Shown: piece by piece, positions 23,476-35,886 of the stretch
Numbering within the stretch: position 1 is the first letter of the stretch
Layout of the letters: every line of letters begins with the position of its first letter
Source: Sambucus nigra
Taxonomy: Eukaryota > Streptophyta > Magnoliopsida > Dipsacales > Adoxaceae
Length of the DNA: 64,000 nucleotides
Assembly (NCBI GenBank): GCA_949130495.1
Contig: OX422216.1
Span: 365,080,605-365,144,604 of the forward strand
Direction: 5' to 3'
The notes under the pieces: model-generated
What the model was told of the DNA's origin: nothing
What the model saw: only the letters and a program-made list of their open reading frames with translations
Databases searched by the model: none
Made by a program: the position numbers and the translations under genes

Positions 23476-24360
23476 TCACCCATAAGATATATCATGTGAT
23501 GAGTCATGTGCAAGCATGTGAGAATCAATAAGCCTAACATCTAGCGCCTCTAAAAGAGATTTTCTAATCCAAATAGATGTATATTTAAAATGACGGGATT
23601 TGGGAACCAAAGAAAAATTTGACATAGACTTCCCAGGATCACTTCTAAGATCAAAACAAAATGACCTAAGATGACCCTTCCTACCACAATGCGAGCATGT
23701 GTAAACATGAGGAATGTAACCTAAGGTGTGACCTTTTCTAACGTCCTTGGATAAAGTTGACCCTATAAAACAATTTGTCGTCTTGGCTTTAGAAATGGAA
23801 GCATTAGAACAGGGTGACCCAAAGCCATTACAACAAGTACTCGAGTCTTGTAAATCATTTTTCAAATTTAAAATTTCGGAATCAAGTAATAAATTAAACT
23901 CTTAAATTTTTAGGGGATCCTTCTTTAAATTTTCTATATCCCTTAGAAGGTTATCACGCTCCCCCTCAATGTGAGCGAACTAGTCCCTAAGAGTCTTTTC
24001 ATGTGGCGCAAAATCATTTATTAAAATATTTTCTTCAACGGTACAAATTTTAAATTTTTTAAGGTCCTCTAACTCTTTTTTCTAAAATGAGGACCCGGCC
24101 ATCATTCTCTTTCTTGAACATTTCTAAAATATTAAAATTTTGATTTATGTCCATGAGCTTTTCACGAAAAATATCTCTTTGAGATTGAGAGGTTTGCAAA
24201 AGTTCAATTTTAGATTTAAAACACAAATTTTATTTTTCAAGAAATTTAATTATTTTTGCAAATCTCAAATTCAATTCACTTAATTTTTCATTACACTTAT
24301 GAAGCCCATTAAATTCCTCTCGAATATCAAAATCATTAAAAGCATTGGACAACTAATTAT
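23476..24360 (-). pseudogene. gag C-terminal fragment of copy 2
   Basis: Minus strand. An open stretch at 23476-23865 carries the CCHC knuckle YTCSHCGRKGHLRSFCFD. Upstream (23866-24310), a frameshifted coiled coil still reads KCNEKLSELNLRFAKIIKF. As in copy 1, the Gag N-terminal half is absent and the coiled coil begins within about 180 bp of the LTR. Stops and frameshifts make it non-functional. Confidence 0.8.
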
Positions 24361-24485
24361 TGAGATGCCCCGTTGAGAGAAACAAACAAAAATGAAAGAG
24401 AGATATATACACCAACTTAAAAAGGGCACACAAAATATTAAAAACCTAAAAATGATCTTTAACGCGATAATTTAGCGTTCCGGAT

Positions 24486-25937
24486 TTGAAAGCCCTCAAT
24501 TTTAAAACTCGCTTTTCAATTAAAATTGAATTTCCTTTAAGTGCAAAATAGGATGGTTCAAATTCAGAAACTATACAACTACAAATTTGAATTTCTTTCA
24601 AATTAAAATTAAATTAAACTAAAAGCCAAATTTAAATTACTCAAATATAAATGTTCACTTAAACAAATTAATTTAACCCAAGTCCTAAAAATTTTCCTAA
24701 ATTAATTCATTTTTCTATTTAGGCCAAACCAAATTTTATCAAATTAAAATATCTTGAATTGAATTAAATTAACTTAAAATCCACCCAAACTGATTTTAAG
24801 CACCCAATTATACAAGTGTGATAATTAAACCAATTTTATCTTGAATTATCCTAAGCATGCATTCTAAGTGATTTTTACTATATAAAGATAAACCAATCAC
24901 ACTACACGCCGATGTATGAGGAAAATCCAAATGGGAAAAACCTCGGACGGCCTTAGCCTTAAGTCCACTAAGTATGGATTTATTATTACAAGACAAATGA
25001 CTTACTTCGTCGACTCGATTCTGTCCAAGTCTTTACGCATCTTCTTGTAACTGCATTCGCCTAGTCGATAACCATGAACTCCTCCATGGTCTCATAATCC
25101 ACCGATGAGGCTTTTAGTCTCTGTCACCCTCACGCGAAGCCTTTCTTCGAGTGGGAACACCGCAGCAAACAATTACTCTACTTTATGAGTAGTGAATAAA
25201 ACCTAAACTTCTCCTTTTTGTAGTAGAGATGAACCAATGGCGCCAAACACTCCAAGAAAATATATTTATATGAAGAAATTGGAATTGAAACTAAAACATA
25301 TGGGGTGTGTATGTGTTTTTATGAAATCGAATTATTCAGACATCAAAACACAAGAGAACTTTTTGGTATGGAAAGATGTTCTCTCAAGGTAGGTGAAAAA
25401 CTACCAAAAGTTCTTCTGAAAAATGTTCCCATGAATTGGTTAAAAATAGGTATATAAACAAGTGGGTTAGTGGGTGGTTTCCAAAAAATGCCAAAATAAA
25501 TTTTTCCCGCTCATTGTCGTTCGAATGAAATTCCAAAGAGAAAATAAGCCAAAATCTTGTTGGCAAAACTCGTTCGAACGACATTCTCGTTCGAACGAAA
25601 AAATAGAAATTCATAATTTTTCATTTTAAGTCCAAACTTGTATACAAAGTTCTAAAATCAATTTCTGAAAATAAGAAGTCATTTTAGACAAAATTGTACC
25701 CATAAAATTTTTCATACCTTTTGGAGGCTATGGAAGCCTCAACTTGATGACGTAGAAACAAGGCACTAGAAACTCGACAATGATGATGCTTTAAAATATG
25801 GGTCACTGTGTCTTCAACACAAACTCGTCATAGGCTTGGATGGATACAATTTGGCACTCTATCCTATGACTCAAATTGTTTTTTCCGGAATTGAGCCAAT
25901 ACTACATAAGACTGAATTGAAATTTTGTGTCCTTACA
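24486..25937 (-). repeat. 5' LTR of copy 2
   Basis: About 1.45 kb. On the minus strand it starts TGTAAGGACACAAAATTTC and ends near GAGGGCTTTCA. It is shorter than its partner: the palindrome region (about 25520-25605) has fewer TTCGAA units. No clear primer site follows; the junction reads AATCCGGAACGC. Confidence 0.75.
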
Positions 25938-26180
25938 AATTGAGATATGCTTAGCAGGTTAGGCTTGAGACCTTTAACTAAAAGAATGTCATTTAGTTTG
26001 GGGAGACCTTCTTCACGCAATGTTCCCTTACCTATGATCTTAGATGAAACCCCATCACCAAACACAATACTACCTACAAAGAAGTCAATTTTGTTTATTA
26101 ATTTGGTTTCATCCTCGGTCCTATGTTTAGAACATCCGGAGTCTAGGTACCAAGCAGATGAAGTGTGTTGTGCCTTAAAA
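25938..26180 (-). pseudogene. Copia aspartic protease
   Basis: Minus strand. WYLDSGCSKHRT (about 26125-26160) is the copia protease active-site motif (D-S-G-C/A-S-x-H-M-T), followed by FVGSIVFGDGVSSKIIGKGT and LPKLNDILLVKGLKPNLLSISQF. This is the usual stretch before the pre-integrase domain. It cleaves the Gag-Pol precursor. The frame stops at the copy 2 insertion and resumes at 19980 with CDSIHTV. Confidence 0.85.
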
Positions 26181-28533
26181 GCTCTTATGATAACATTTCA
26201 CTTGAGCTGTGGTAACAAGTCATATTTTCTAATCCAAATGGGTTTGGTTTTTTATTTTTTATCGGTATTTGATTTAGAAAAGCTTTGTTTGTCTTTCTAA
26301 ATGGTTTCTTTTTAGTTTTACATCCGGACTTCTTTTTATAGTTAGAGTTATGTGTGGTCTGCCTTGGGAGAACATAAATATTCCTACTCTTCCTAGAATA
26401 GTTAATATTTGAATAGGTAGGTGTGTACATTTTTTATGAAAACATTCGGCAACAGTGTGGCCATAGATATTGCATTATGAACAATACTGATGTGTGGAGG
26501 ACTTGGCTTTAATATTAAAGTATTTAAAGATAGGTTTAACCCTAATAAAAATGGTTTTCCAAGTGTCATTAGTTTTGGATTCCTAACATTGATCCCTAAC
26601 AGGAGGACATACGTACTTAGCTGGACCATTAGATGTAGGCTGTTGAATACAATCACTTTGTTTTGCCTTAGACACACTTTTGAAACTATGTTCTTTCCGA
26701 GTATCTTGAACTTTCTGGCCTTGCGTAACAAAAATGACATTTTCAGGAAAAACATTTTTCTAGTAATGACCTTTTCTCCAAAACCTAATCCAGATTTATC
26801 TTCAGAATCAAACTTACTTCCTTCAACAATTTCTTCATAAGATTGCAGTTAAGTTTCAAAATGTAAACATTTTTAAAAAAAACATTTGAGGTTTTCTGTT
26901 TTGATTCTTCAAGTTCAAGAAGAGAATATTTATATTTTTTCTCTAAAACATAATTTTTCTCAGAGAAGTCTTTGATTTTTAAGAAAACTCTTTTGTTTCA
27001 GTCTCATGGGAAACAAATTGTGCTGTAAATTCCTTAGCGTTCTTCCTAATAGTTTGGTTAAGTAAATCAATACGTTCATTTAATAGCTTCACCATTTTAT
27101 CAAGACATACACTTTTCTTAAGTGTTTTCATGTATAGCTCTTGAAGATCTGGAAGATCATCATCGGAATCACTAAGTATCTCGTGTGTAGTGTCTCTTAA
27201 AATGCTTAATTCTTCTGTGGAACTCACACACACTTTAGATTTGTCGATAATGTTCTCATTCAGACACACCCGTATACTATCATTTTCAGTGCTATTTTTA
27301 TCACCAACATACACTATGTCATTATTTGCAGATACAGTAATAACATTATCAGGCAAAATATAATCATGAGTAATCAAACATTCAGTATCATCATGGTATA
27401 TGCTTTTAGCAAAAAATGACATGCAAGACTCATTATTATGGGTTGACTTAGTTTCGTCTGAATCAGAATCACTAGAGTCGTCCCATGTTTGCCCTATTGT
27501 AGTTGTTCAAATTAGTTTTGCATCTATTAGCATAGTGCCCCCTTCTACCACATCCATGACATTTCACATCTTTTAAATCAATTATAGGTTTATTTTTTTA
27601 GTAGGATTATTTGCCATTGTGTCTTTCATGAGGTCTGCGCTTTTGATTACCTTGATAATTTTGTCTACCTTGTTTAGTGGCTACTGCATTTCTGAACTTG
27701 ATAATCTTTTGGAAATGCTTTCTCATAAGAGATATTTAATTGTCATGGTGATGCAAATCACAGTCATCACTTAAGTCAATGTCATAGTCTAAGGGACTTA
27801 TTTTACGTGAAGACATTTGTGATGAAAACACAACATTAAAATCAGTGGGTCTCTTGTTTTGGGGAGCCAACTGTTTCTTAAACTCTAACTCCATCTCCAC
27901 AGTTCTTAATTTGCTACTTAGCAACTCACGCGTCAGGTTAGGATCGCCCATTTCTTCTATGACATATCTATTATTGTTAAATTTAGTAGGTAATGACCTG
28001 AGAATCTTTTGAACGATTTCTTTTTTACTATAGGTTACAACATTTGCACTTAATTTTGTGAAAATATCAGTTAACCTTATGTAGAAATCATCAAAAGATT
28101 CATTGTCATCCATAATCAGTGTATTGTACTGCTGGACTGGCATTTGGGTCTTTCCAGCCTCAACACGTTCATCACCCTCATGAGCAGTGACTAGAGTGTC
28201 CCAGGCCTCTTTAGAAGTAGAACAGATATATATTCTTTTAAACTCATGCTCATTAATGGACATAAAGATAGCATTCTTTCCCCTATTATTATCCCAAGAT
28301 CATTTTTTCTCATCTTTAGTGAAATCTATAAGAATTCTCTAAAGTCTTATAGGATTGGTTTCAGACAAAGGCTTAGTAGGATGTGTGTAACCATTTTCAA
28401 TCATTTCCTAAATGTCATCACCAAGTGTTCCTAGAATGAAAGCAACCATCTGTACTTTCCAATAGGAGAAGTTGTTTCCATCAAAGAGAGGTGGACGTGA
28501 GAGGTTACATAACTTCTCAAATCTTTAATCCAT
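26181..28533 (-). pseudogene. Copia gag (UBN2-type) with two CCHC knuckles
   Basis: Minus strand, probable start ATG at 28531-28533. Gag N-terminus: PPLFDGNNFSYWKVQM (about 28460-28510). The longest open piece, 27736-28263, covers the UBN2 region with STSKEAWDTLVTAHEG and KILRSLPTKFNNNRYVIEEM. The first knuckle, KCHGCGRRGHYANRC, lies at about 27520-27565. A coiled coil at 26979-27422 is followed by a second, stop-interrupted knuckle (GHTVAEC) at about 26440-26475. Gag packages element RNA and forms particles. Several stops split it. Domain order (UBN2, CCHC, coiled coil, CCHC) matches the gag-only Gag at 55968, supporting a common Sirevirus ancestry. Confidence 0.85.
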
Positions 28534-28593
28534 ATCAGAAAAGATTTTGAAAACAATTTCTTGAGATTTAGGATCAAAATAAATTTTGATAAA

Positions 28594-28608
28594 CCCGCTC
28601 TAATACCA
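28594..28608 (-). promoter_or_regulatory. Primer-binding site of the Sirevirus-like copia
   Basis: Minus strand TGGTATTAGAGCGGG starting 2 bp after the 5' LTR; complementary to initiator Met tRNA with one change. Confidence 0.8.
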
Positions 28609-28610
28609 AT

Positions 28611-30626
28611 TGAAAATAATAGTATAAAACTATTTGTTTACTATGTTATTAACAAAATGTTAAAGTTTAAGCGAACTCCGAATAAACTCTTTGATTGAAA
28701 CTCTTTTCAAAAGAAGTCACACAAGATGTGTAAATAGGTAAAGTATGGATGTTAAATCTGATAGTTGGTTACCTTAGGCTTTAAAATAAACACTTATACT
28801 ATGTCTTTAGTATGAAAACACATATAAATAGTTAAGAAATATTTAAGCAAATTAACACTAGATTTTAACGTGGTAAAATCCTAAAGTAAGGGAAACGTCC
28901 ATGACCCCCTCTACGGAGCAAAATAAAAATTCCACTTGAAACAATCACAATACATGTTACAGCACTAAGCATGCAAATCAATATCCTAAATCTAAGTCAA
29001 TAAAATATACCTACACGAGTTACTCCACTCTCAAAGGCTTCTGACTTGATTTTAATCTTCCTCTAGCAGCTTCCTTGCTTTGGCCTTGTCCACTGATTTT
29101 ATCAACTCTAAAAACACTGGATTCCTCAAAAAGAACAACTATAACTAAGTGTTCGTGTGAGAGTGTAGGTGTTCATGATGTGAACTAAATGCAGGTTATG
29201 CAACTCACCCTCTCAGAATAGTTATATAGATAAAATCCTATAAATCATTAACTTTTATATGACATGCAGATTCTGATTCAAATTTTATTGAAAATTAGAC
29301 TTCTTATCAAGATCAGATCTAAAAGCAATCTTGCTATTAAAAAAATCCAAGATCCTATATGTCTCAACCCTTATTTATTTTCAAATTTATTTCCAAAAAT
29401 GTAAAATATAAATTGGGAGACATAAATGCTTTTAAATCTGAGAACCTTGAAAGAATCAGAAATCTCCTTTTCAAAAAATTAAAATCAGAGAAGGATATTT
29501 TGAAAATAAACGAGAAATTTAAAGGTCCAAGAGATAAAAACCTAGAAAAAGGTCGTGTAATTTTCTCTTTGAAAACCTCAAATTTTCTGTAGAGAAATTT
29601 GAGTTTTTTCCTAGAAAGGTTCTAAAAGAGAAATCTGGTTTGAAGAGGTCTTCAAACAGAAAATAACCCAACACCTTAATGCTCGAAGAAACCCTAAATA
29701 TAACTCTCAATATTGGGTTTTCTGGTATATGGAAATGAAATGTTTTGTTGTAGGGTAGTTGGGAGAAAACACTTAGGGTTTGATCTTTGGATGAACTAGG
29801 GTTTTCTCTCTTCTCTCTGGTTTTCTTTCTCTAAAAAATGAGAAAAAATAAAAAACTTCTCAAATGCTAACCTATAATCTTCTTTTATACTAGACAAAGA
29901 AGGATCGAGAAGGCTGGACAAAATCAAGCGTTAAGATTCATTCGACTGTTGGACTTCTCATCTAATGGTTGTAAACAGGCGGTGATTAAATTAACGCTGA
30001 TTGGTTCTTACTAGGATCACATGGATTAACTTAGAATGGATGCATACCATTTATGAATGTGATCTAAGGGATGCAATTCACTCTTCACTTCAAGACACAT
30101 AAGAAACACAAATCGCATCGATAGAAAGGCAAAACGTGTCTTCCTGTGATCAGATAAAAAATGTGTGTTTTGTGCTTTCTAAAAATATGAATCTGACCCC
30201 CAAAATTCTCTAGCGCTTTTGGTTTCTACCCTGTATAATTTTTTAGGAAAAACAATATTCATGTTATAGCCCCAAACATTTAAAATCACATAATAATTAA
30301 TTTTGAAAAATCATTTTTAATGTTTTAAAAATGTTTTAAGTGATTTAAAAATGTTAGAAAAAATTCCTAAAAAATAATATGACCCTTGTGCACACATAAT
30401 ATAAATAATATGCATTGTAAGTGTCCTAAAGTGGTCATGAGGTAGATATAACTTCCCTTTGATGTGGATCATGAGGTTCTTGGACTAGATATCTTTTTTA
30501 ATGCATGGATACTTTGCGACAGAGAGAAACTCTTGAATACCTAACCTATTTTGTCTCAATGTCCAAACTAGTTGGAACTCCTATATGATATATACTCAAG
30601 TAAGTCAATCATATAGTGTGTTCTCA
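28611..30626 (-). repeat. 5' LTR of the Sirevirus-like copia
   Basis: 2,016 bp, homologous to 6924-8923. Starts TGAGAACACACTATATG and ends CTATTATTTTCA on the minus strand. Confidence 0.9.
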
Positions 30627-30957
30627 GAAACGTCCGTGTATTACTTCTTGTTCCTAACGGCTTGATCAATGTGATGGTAATGCATTTGTTTGAGGAGTAT
30701 ATTCTATGGATGTGGGAGAAGGTTAGGGAGGCAGTGGTTTTGAGGGAATTGGGTTTCCATTGGACTTTTGGGTTGACAATATTAAGATCATAGGAGATTC
30801 AAAGGATCGCGTTGTTCCAAGATTGGGGTGCAAATTTCTTCAGCCACATAAGAGTTGAACAAGTGGAAACAAGTGAGATCAGCGATTCTTGTGTCATGAG
30901 CATTTTTATAGAAGAGGAATTTGATTCTTTGGGAAACGTTGGTATCAATCCTCCCTA
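30627..30957 (+). pseudogene. Right part of the antisense ORF of the Tat-like element
   Basis: Resumes after the copia insertion. The plus-strand frame reads EEYILWMWEKVREAVVLREL, with one internal stop, ending at a TAA near 30957. I recognise no domain in this part. It is assigned to the same extra ORF as 5890-6923 by position only: the copia element sits between them, and pol of the Tat-like element follows on the opposite strand. Confidence 0.35.
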
Positions 30958-31299
30958 AGTATCTTTGTGAAAGTTTTATGTTTTTCTTATAATGATGAAT
31001 GTAGCTTGTAATGAAAAATGTGTCCTCCCGCGGGCCTCAAACCTTTATTTTTTATCATATGACTCTACAATTGGTTCATTAGATATCTATAAAGATGAGA
31101 TAAAGTAGAAAGAAAAGGTCTTCCTTCCCCCTGATGGGGTGTTTTCTTTTTCACCGAGCCATTAAGGGTTGCCTACGTACCTCCATCATGTGGTGAATTT
31201 GTTTTATTGATGGATCGAGGATTTTTTTTTAATCTATGGAGGATCTAGTCATATGTAATTATTGTTTTGAAAAGAAGTTTGCTTAAAGAATTTCTTTTT
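30958..31299. other. Spacer between antisense ORF and pol
   Basis: No recognised coding sequence. It lies between the converging antisense ORF (plus) and integrase tail (minus), as expected for the 3' internal region of a Tat-like element. Confidence 0.4.
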
Positions 31300-32290
31300 C
31301 AAACATAATATTTCTTAAGACGTTATAAATTTACTGGTTAAGCTAGTTCTCTCCCAATGGAGGGCTGCACCTCCCGATAGAATCTGCTTCACAGCATATG
31401 GTCTAGTCCAATTAGGGAAAATTTTACTTTTATGATTCTATATGAGTTCTATTACTTCCTTAAATACTCAGTCTCATTATCTAACTCCTCGGTCTTTAAC
31501 CTTCTTATTGAATGCTATGGAGATTCTCTTGTGGTAGACTTTCATGTGATAATGGGATAGTATTTGTCGTTCATCTAAGAATGCTAACTCTTCAAATATA
31601 CTCTTCACCCAATTAGCTTCCGAAATTTGTTTCTCAAGCAACATTCTTTAGGAAGGAATTTCCATTTCTATTGTTAGCATTTCTTCCATCCTGTAAACAA
31701 GTAAGTACCTTATTTCTCCATTATATGTTATAATAGTGGTTAGATATCCCCAAAATGCATATCGTATTCGCTCATCCCCATCATGACACCTTTTTTTCCT
31801 CTTACTTACTATAACTTTCACGTTCTTATTAGCTAACTGAGCATCCCCAACGGTTTTGGGGAGACACATAGAAGATTTATGTCTTTGAATTTTGTATTTT
31901 GTAATGAGTTCTATGACCTCTACTTTTAAATTCAATACATTATCGAAGATTAATTCAAATGGTACGCCATATATACAAGTTATGTTCTTTCGTATGAATT
32001 AGGCCACTTTCTTGGCATTCAGCACAATATACGATTCTGCTTTAACCCACATAGTGAAGTAGTCATTGGATACCAAAATGAAATTATGACCGTTCGAGGC
32101 TTTTGGAGTTACTTTTCCAATTATGTCTATTATCTAAGTTGAAAATGGGTAAGGTGACATCATGTTGTAAAATTTTCTTAGAGGCAAATATTACAAGTTT
32201 GTGAATCTTTGGCACCTTGGACATACTTGTTGCGGTCATGTTGAAGGGTGCTATCCTTGGCAAACAATTTTCCTTGCTAGCATGTGACCA
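31300..32290 (-). pseudogene. Tat-lineage gypsy integrase
   Basis: Minus strand. GHMLARKIVCQG (about 32250-32285) and PRCQRF precede MMSPYPFST (the family's TSPWPFS), then GHNFILVSNDYFTMWVKAES (first catalytic Asp region, about 32045-32105), NITCIYGVPFELIFDN (second Asp, about 31955-32000) and the open stretch 31648-31935 with KYKIQRHKSSMCLPKT and WGYLTT. The position expected to hold the third catalytic residue (GAVEAANKN in the family) reads GDAQLANKN, so the Glu is lost. The C-terminal tail, with RPYAVKQILSGGA, runs to about 31350. Typical of Tat/Ogre/Retand integrases. Many stops; inactive. Confidence 0.85.
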
Positions 32291-32299
32291 TTCATGTGA

Positions 32300-32900
32300 G
32301 GGCCGCATTCTCTTCCATCACTTTTATGCTTCTTCTTCAGCGAGGCATTGTAGATGAGTGCCATTGGGACATATTTGTATAGTTGTCTAATGCATATTAT
32401 GAATTGAGCATTCCATGTCCAATGCATATTTCGTTCTTATTGGATCATGGACTATATTTTCCCTTTTGAAGGATTTCTTTTATATCCTGATATTATGGCT
32501 CTTGATTTGCATCTTTGATCACACATACTTTGTACGTAAATCCATATCACTCTTATTTGAATATATCCACTGGTACTCTATTAATTTCTTCATGGATATC
32601 TACCATAGAGGTGAGAGTAGCCAAGCCATCAACAAAAATGTTCTGAGCTCTTGGGAGGTGAAAAAATTGGACATTTTTTAATATGAAAGTTAATTCCTCC
32701 AAGAATTCAAAGTACAATAACAATTTTTGCTCCTTGATCTTCTAGTACCCTAGGATCTGGTAGATAATAAGAGAAGATTCTCCAAACACTTCCATCTTTT
32801 TTATTCCTTTACCATGAATTATTTTCATCCTTGCAATGCAAGCTTTGTATTAAAAAATGTTACTGGTACAATTAAAATTTAACTTGATGGGCTTCAAGGG
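32300..32900 (-). pseudogene. Tat-lineage gypsy RNase H
   Basis: Minus strand. FGESSLIIYQILGY (about 32740-32790), then YFEFLEELTF and FFHLPRAQNIFVDGLATLTSM (about 32600-32680), where the family has HLPR-x2-N-x2-ADALATL-x-SM. This is the second, plant-type RNase H region of Tat elements. Frameshifts and stops are present. Confidence 0.78.
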
Positions 32901-32989
32901 ATCCATTCAAGAGATGAGCTTGATTTTAAAGTCGATCATGTAGAGTATCAAATTTTTTATTGCCCACACCAAGGATAAGTAGGATTTTT

Positions 32990-33905
32990 CCAAAGTCATT
33001 TATTGTTCTTCACATGTAGTGAGTTTTTATTTGGCATAGTATATAGCTTGCTCTCTTCATGATTCTTTGACGTATTGGACCAATATGGATCCTGCTACCG
33101 TGTCGACGATCGTGAGGTATAAGATCAGTGGGTATCCATGTAGAAGTGGAGCCAATACAGAGGATTGGTCACATACCGGATGATTATATCAAAAGCCTCT
33201 TGGCAAGAAGATTTCTATATAATGGTAGAGTCTTTGTGGAGCAGTTTAAAGATAGGCTCGCTCATAAAGGTCATATGATCGATGAACCTACTGTTGTACT
33301 GGAGCTTTCCTTAGCAACATATTAACTCTTTTTTAGTGAGTGGATATGGCATTTCCAAGGTGGCTTTGACTTTGTTCGGGTCCACCTTGATCCCCTTCTA
33401 GCTAATAAAGAACCCTAAAAACTTTCCTTTAGTAACTCTGAAGACAAACTTCTGGGGATTCAAGCCCATCTGGTACATCCTTAGTCTCTTAAAGAATTTA
33501 CTTAATACTGTAAAATGTCGTTCACATGTTTTGGATGGACGATCATATCATCCATGTATACTTCGATCTCTTTGTGGATCATATCATGTGTCAAAGTAGT
33601 AGCCCATCGTTGGTAAGTCGCACCACTATTTTTAAGTCCGAACAACATCACTTTGTAATAAGAGGTTCCCAAAGGGTAGTGAAATTTGTTTTCCCTTGAT
33701 CCTTTGAGTTCATCTTGATTTGATTATTGCCAGCAAAGCCATTTATAAAGGATTTCAAGGTGTGGTGAAGGTACTGTCGATGATCATGTCAATATTTGGT
33801 TAGGGTAATCATTTTGGGATTAAATTTATTCGAGTCTTTATAGTAAACACACATCCTTACCATCCCTAATGATTTAGGGACTGGTACGATGTTATCCATC
33901 CATGT
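32990..33905 (-). pseudogene. Tat-lineage gypsy reverse transcriptase, C-terminal part
   Basis: Minus strand. WMDNIVPVPKSLGMVRMCV (about 33850-33905), the active-site box VYMDDMIVHPKHVNDI (about 33520-33570, YMDD intact) and KELI-C-GKLQYNSRFI (about 33290-33345; family LGRLNYISRFI). It continues the RT start at 43970-44115, from which it is separated by the chromodomain gypsy element. Multiple stops. Confidence 0.85.
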
Positions 33906-35314
33906 AGGCTACTATGACACCCTGCCTACTAAAATAACGGCTGGTCAGCGTGTAATCAAAATAAAAATGTGGGTCTCATATGGTTCATTCTTAGCATCAA
34001 TGTTGAAAACTTTTTTTAAGTGACTAACCACTTAGTAATTTAAATAGATTGGTGTCAAATTTTATCTTTCATTAATTAACAACATGTGAAAATAAATAAT
34101 AATTAAACCATCCACACAAATAGGTAATTAAATCCAATACAAATGAATAATATGAATAAAGAGGGCCGAATCAACAATCGCTTCAACAATAAAATACAAC
34201 AGTGAACTGAAATAATAACCTTGATACACAAGGTCAAATAAATAATCGAATACTAAATCTGAGGGCGACGTTCCCAAATGAATACTGAAATAAAGTCCTT
34301 ACACTAGGAATGAATGAACGAAGCATCTATAGAAAAGTCCTGCTACTTTCGCATGCTGTAGCTACGCATCCCTGGATAGAATCCTCAAGCTGGGCATCCC
34401 TGTAGCTGGGCACCAAAAAAGTTTGGGAAAATATTTTGATATGGGTCAGAGCCCAAGTAAAATATTTTGAAAATATTTAGCAGGCAGTTAAATTGCAATA
34501 ATTAAATATGCATGCAAACTACTCATATTTAAGCTAGTGTCACACTCACTTGAGGTATAACTCACCCCTCATCTAATGTGCACACCTAAGGCTTGCCTAC
34601 TAACCTTCCTAGTTAAGCTACTCCACCTAACTAGCCGTATCACACCTCTTGCTGCCCCACAACTCTAACCCAAGTATTATTACCTTTATTGTTAAGTTAT
34701 CTACTCATTAACTTATTTAATCGGTTCAACTATATTAAATTACATAACTTTCACTCTAGTTATATAGGAAACCCCTTTTTAGTCATATAACTTTCACACT
34801 AGTTATGTAGGAAACCACTTTTTAAATCATATAGCTTTCACACTAGTTATATAAGAAATACATTCACGCTTATATACAAATCCCGTATATAATTATCTAG
34901 TCATATTATATACGTACTAGTATACAACAACATTCACACATATGTCGCATATAATAACTGTCCATTCTCGAATAATAACTCATCGGATGTTTTCTCTAAA
35001 ATGCTATCATATCCCAGGTATGCTCACTCTAATATGGTTATCACAAGTCGGACTAGGTCACACCGAATTTCGGTACAAATATCATAAATGTAGTGGAGGC
35101 GGTTATATTTCCCCGAGGGAGAGACTGAATCATACCCAAAATATCTCACCTCGAAAATTAATCACTCAATAAAATATTGGACGAAATGATCGGGGGGCTA
35201 TACTCTCCCTGCATTCACCAGTCAGGGGATTCACCTACATCACGCAACCTCTGATGATAGTACTAGACGGGTATGTATTCCTATAAAAATCAATCACACC
35301 AATATTTATAAATC

Positions 35315-35316
<2 letters not shown>

Positions 35317-35362
<46 letters not shown>
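35317..35362. repeat. (AT)n microsatellite
   Basis: About 46 bp of alternating AT inside the 3' LTR. The matching site in the 5' LTR (about 42380-42395) has only a short run. Confidence 0.95.
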
Positions 35363-35368
<6 letters not shown>

Positions 35369-35775
35369 GTCCGGCTAACCCGTGCCTTACACCCATCACA
35401 CTAGCCCAAAATACTTGAGTCTCGATTCGACTCTTATTTTATTTAATTTCACACTTATTAAATAATTTAGCTTAACTTCATTCGTTAATATACTAGGAGT
35501 CACCCAATCGACCCGTAATTAAACCTTTATGAACTTATTTCGCTCAATTCGTTAAACATTTGTCACACCTTTTTCTCACTTCCTAGTCCCAATGATATTC
35601 ATCTACAATTACTAGGAGGTAGGTTCCATATTCATTTTTCACTAAATAAATAAGCTTAGAATAAACCCCCGCAATGATTAAATATATGGGTTAGAAGTCG
35701 TTTAAAAGAGTCGTCAAAATGTAAAACTCTTTAGGCTAAAAATAGGGTGAAAATAAAATTTTCGTTTCTGGCAAC

Positions 35776-35886
35776 TTGTCACGCTTCTAAAACGTGGCTA
35801 ATTTTGTCACAATTATGAAGTGTGATTAGTTTTTGTCACGGTTTTGGAGTGTGACTAGTTTATGTCATGGTTGTGAAACGTGACTA
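35776..35886. repeat. Tandem short-hairpin array in the LTR
   Basis: Four units of about 28-30 bp, each an imperfect hairpin of the form GTCAC-N10-GTGAC followed by TAGTTTTT (for example gtcacggttttggagtgtgac at 35836-35856). The 5' LTR has the same four units at 42807-42916. Confidence 0.8.

Larger units (their letters stand above)
19989..25937 (-). mobile_element. Gag-only Sirevirus-like LTR element, copy 2
   Basis: Minus-strand element with 5' LTR (about 24486-25937), degenerate gag remnant (23476-24360), long 3' non-coding region and 3' LTR (19989-21563). It is flanked by the 5-bp duplication AATTG (19984-19988 and 25938-25942) and sits exactly within the SISQF / QFCDS reading of the host copia. 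About 5.95 kb. No pol domain lies between the LTRs. LTR sequence, palindromes and gag type tie it to the elements at 1-3779 and 54270-60226. Confidence 0.85.
6924..30626 (-). mobile_element. Sirevirus-like Ty1/copia retrotransposon, interrupted twice
   Basis: Two LTRs of about 2.0 kb (6924-8923 and 28611-30626) bound a minus-strand element with copia order: PBS, gag, protease, integrase, RT, RNase H, polypurine tract. It is interrupted by a gypsy element (10015-17894) inside RT/RNase H and by a gag-only element (19989-25937) between protease and integrase. Without these it would be close to 9.9 kb. The RT segment (RTPMSMTTKLF, LTASRPNIAFS) and long Gag with coiled coil fit the SIRE/Maximus (Sirevirus) lineage. 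Flanking 5-mers GTGAC and GAAAC agree at only three positions, so the target duplication is uncertain. Multiple stops make it non-autonomous now. Confidence 0.88.
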
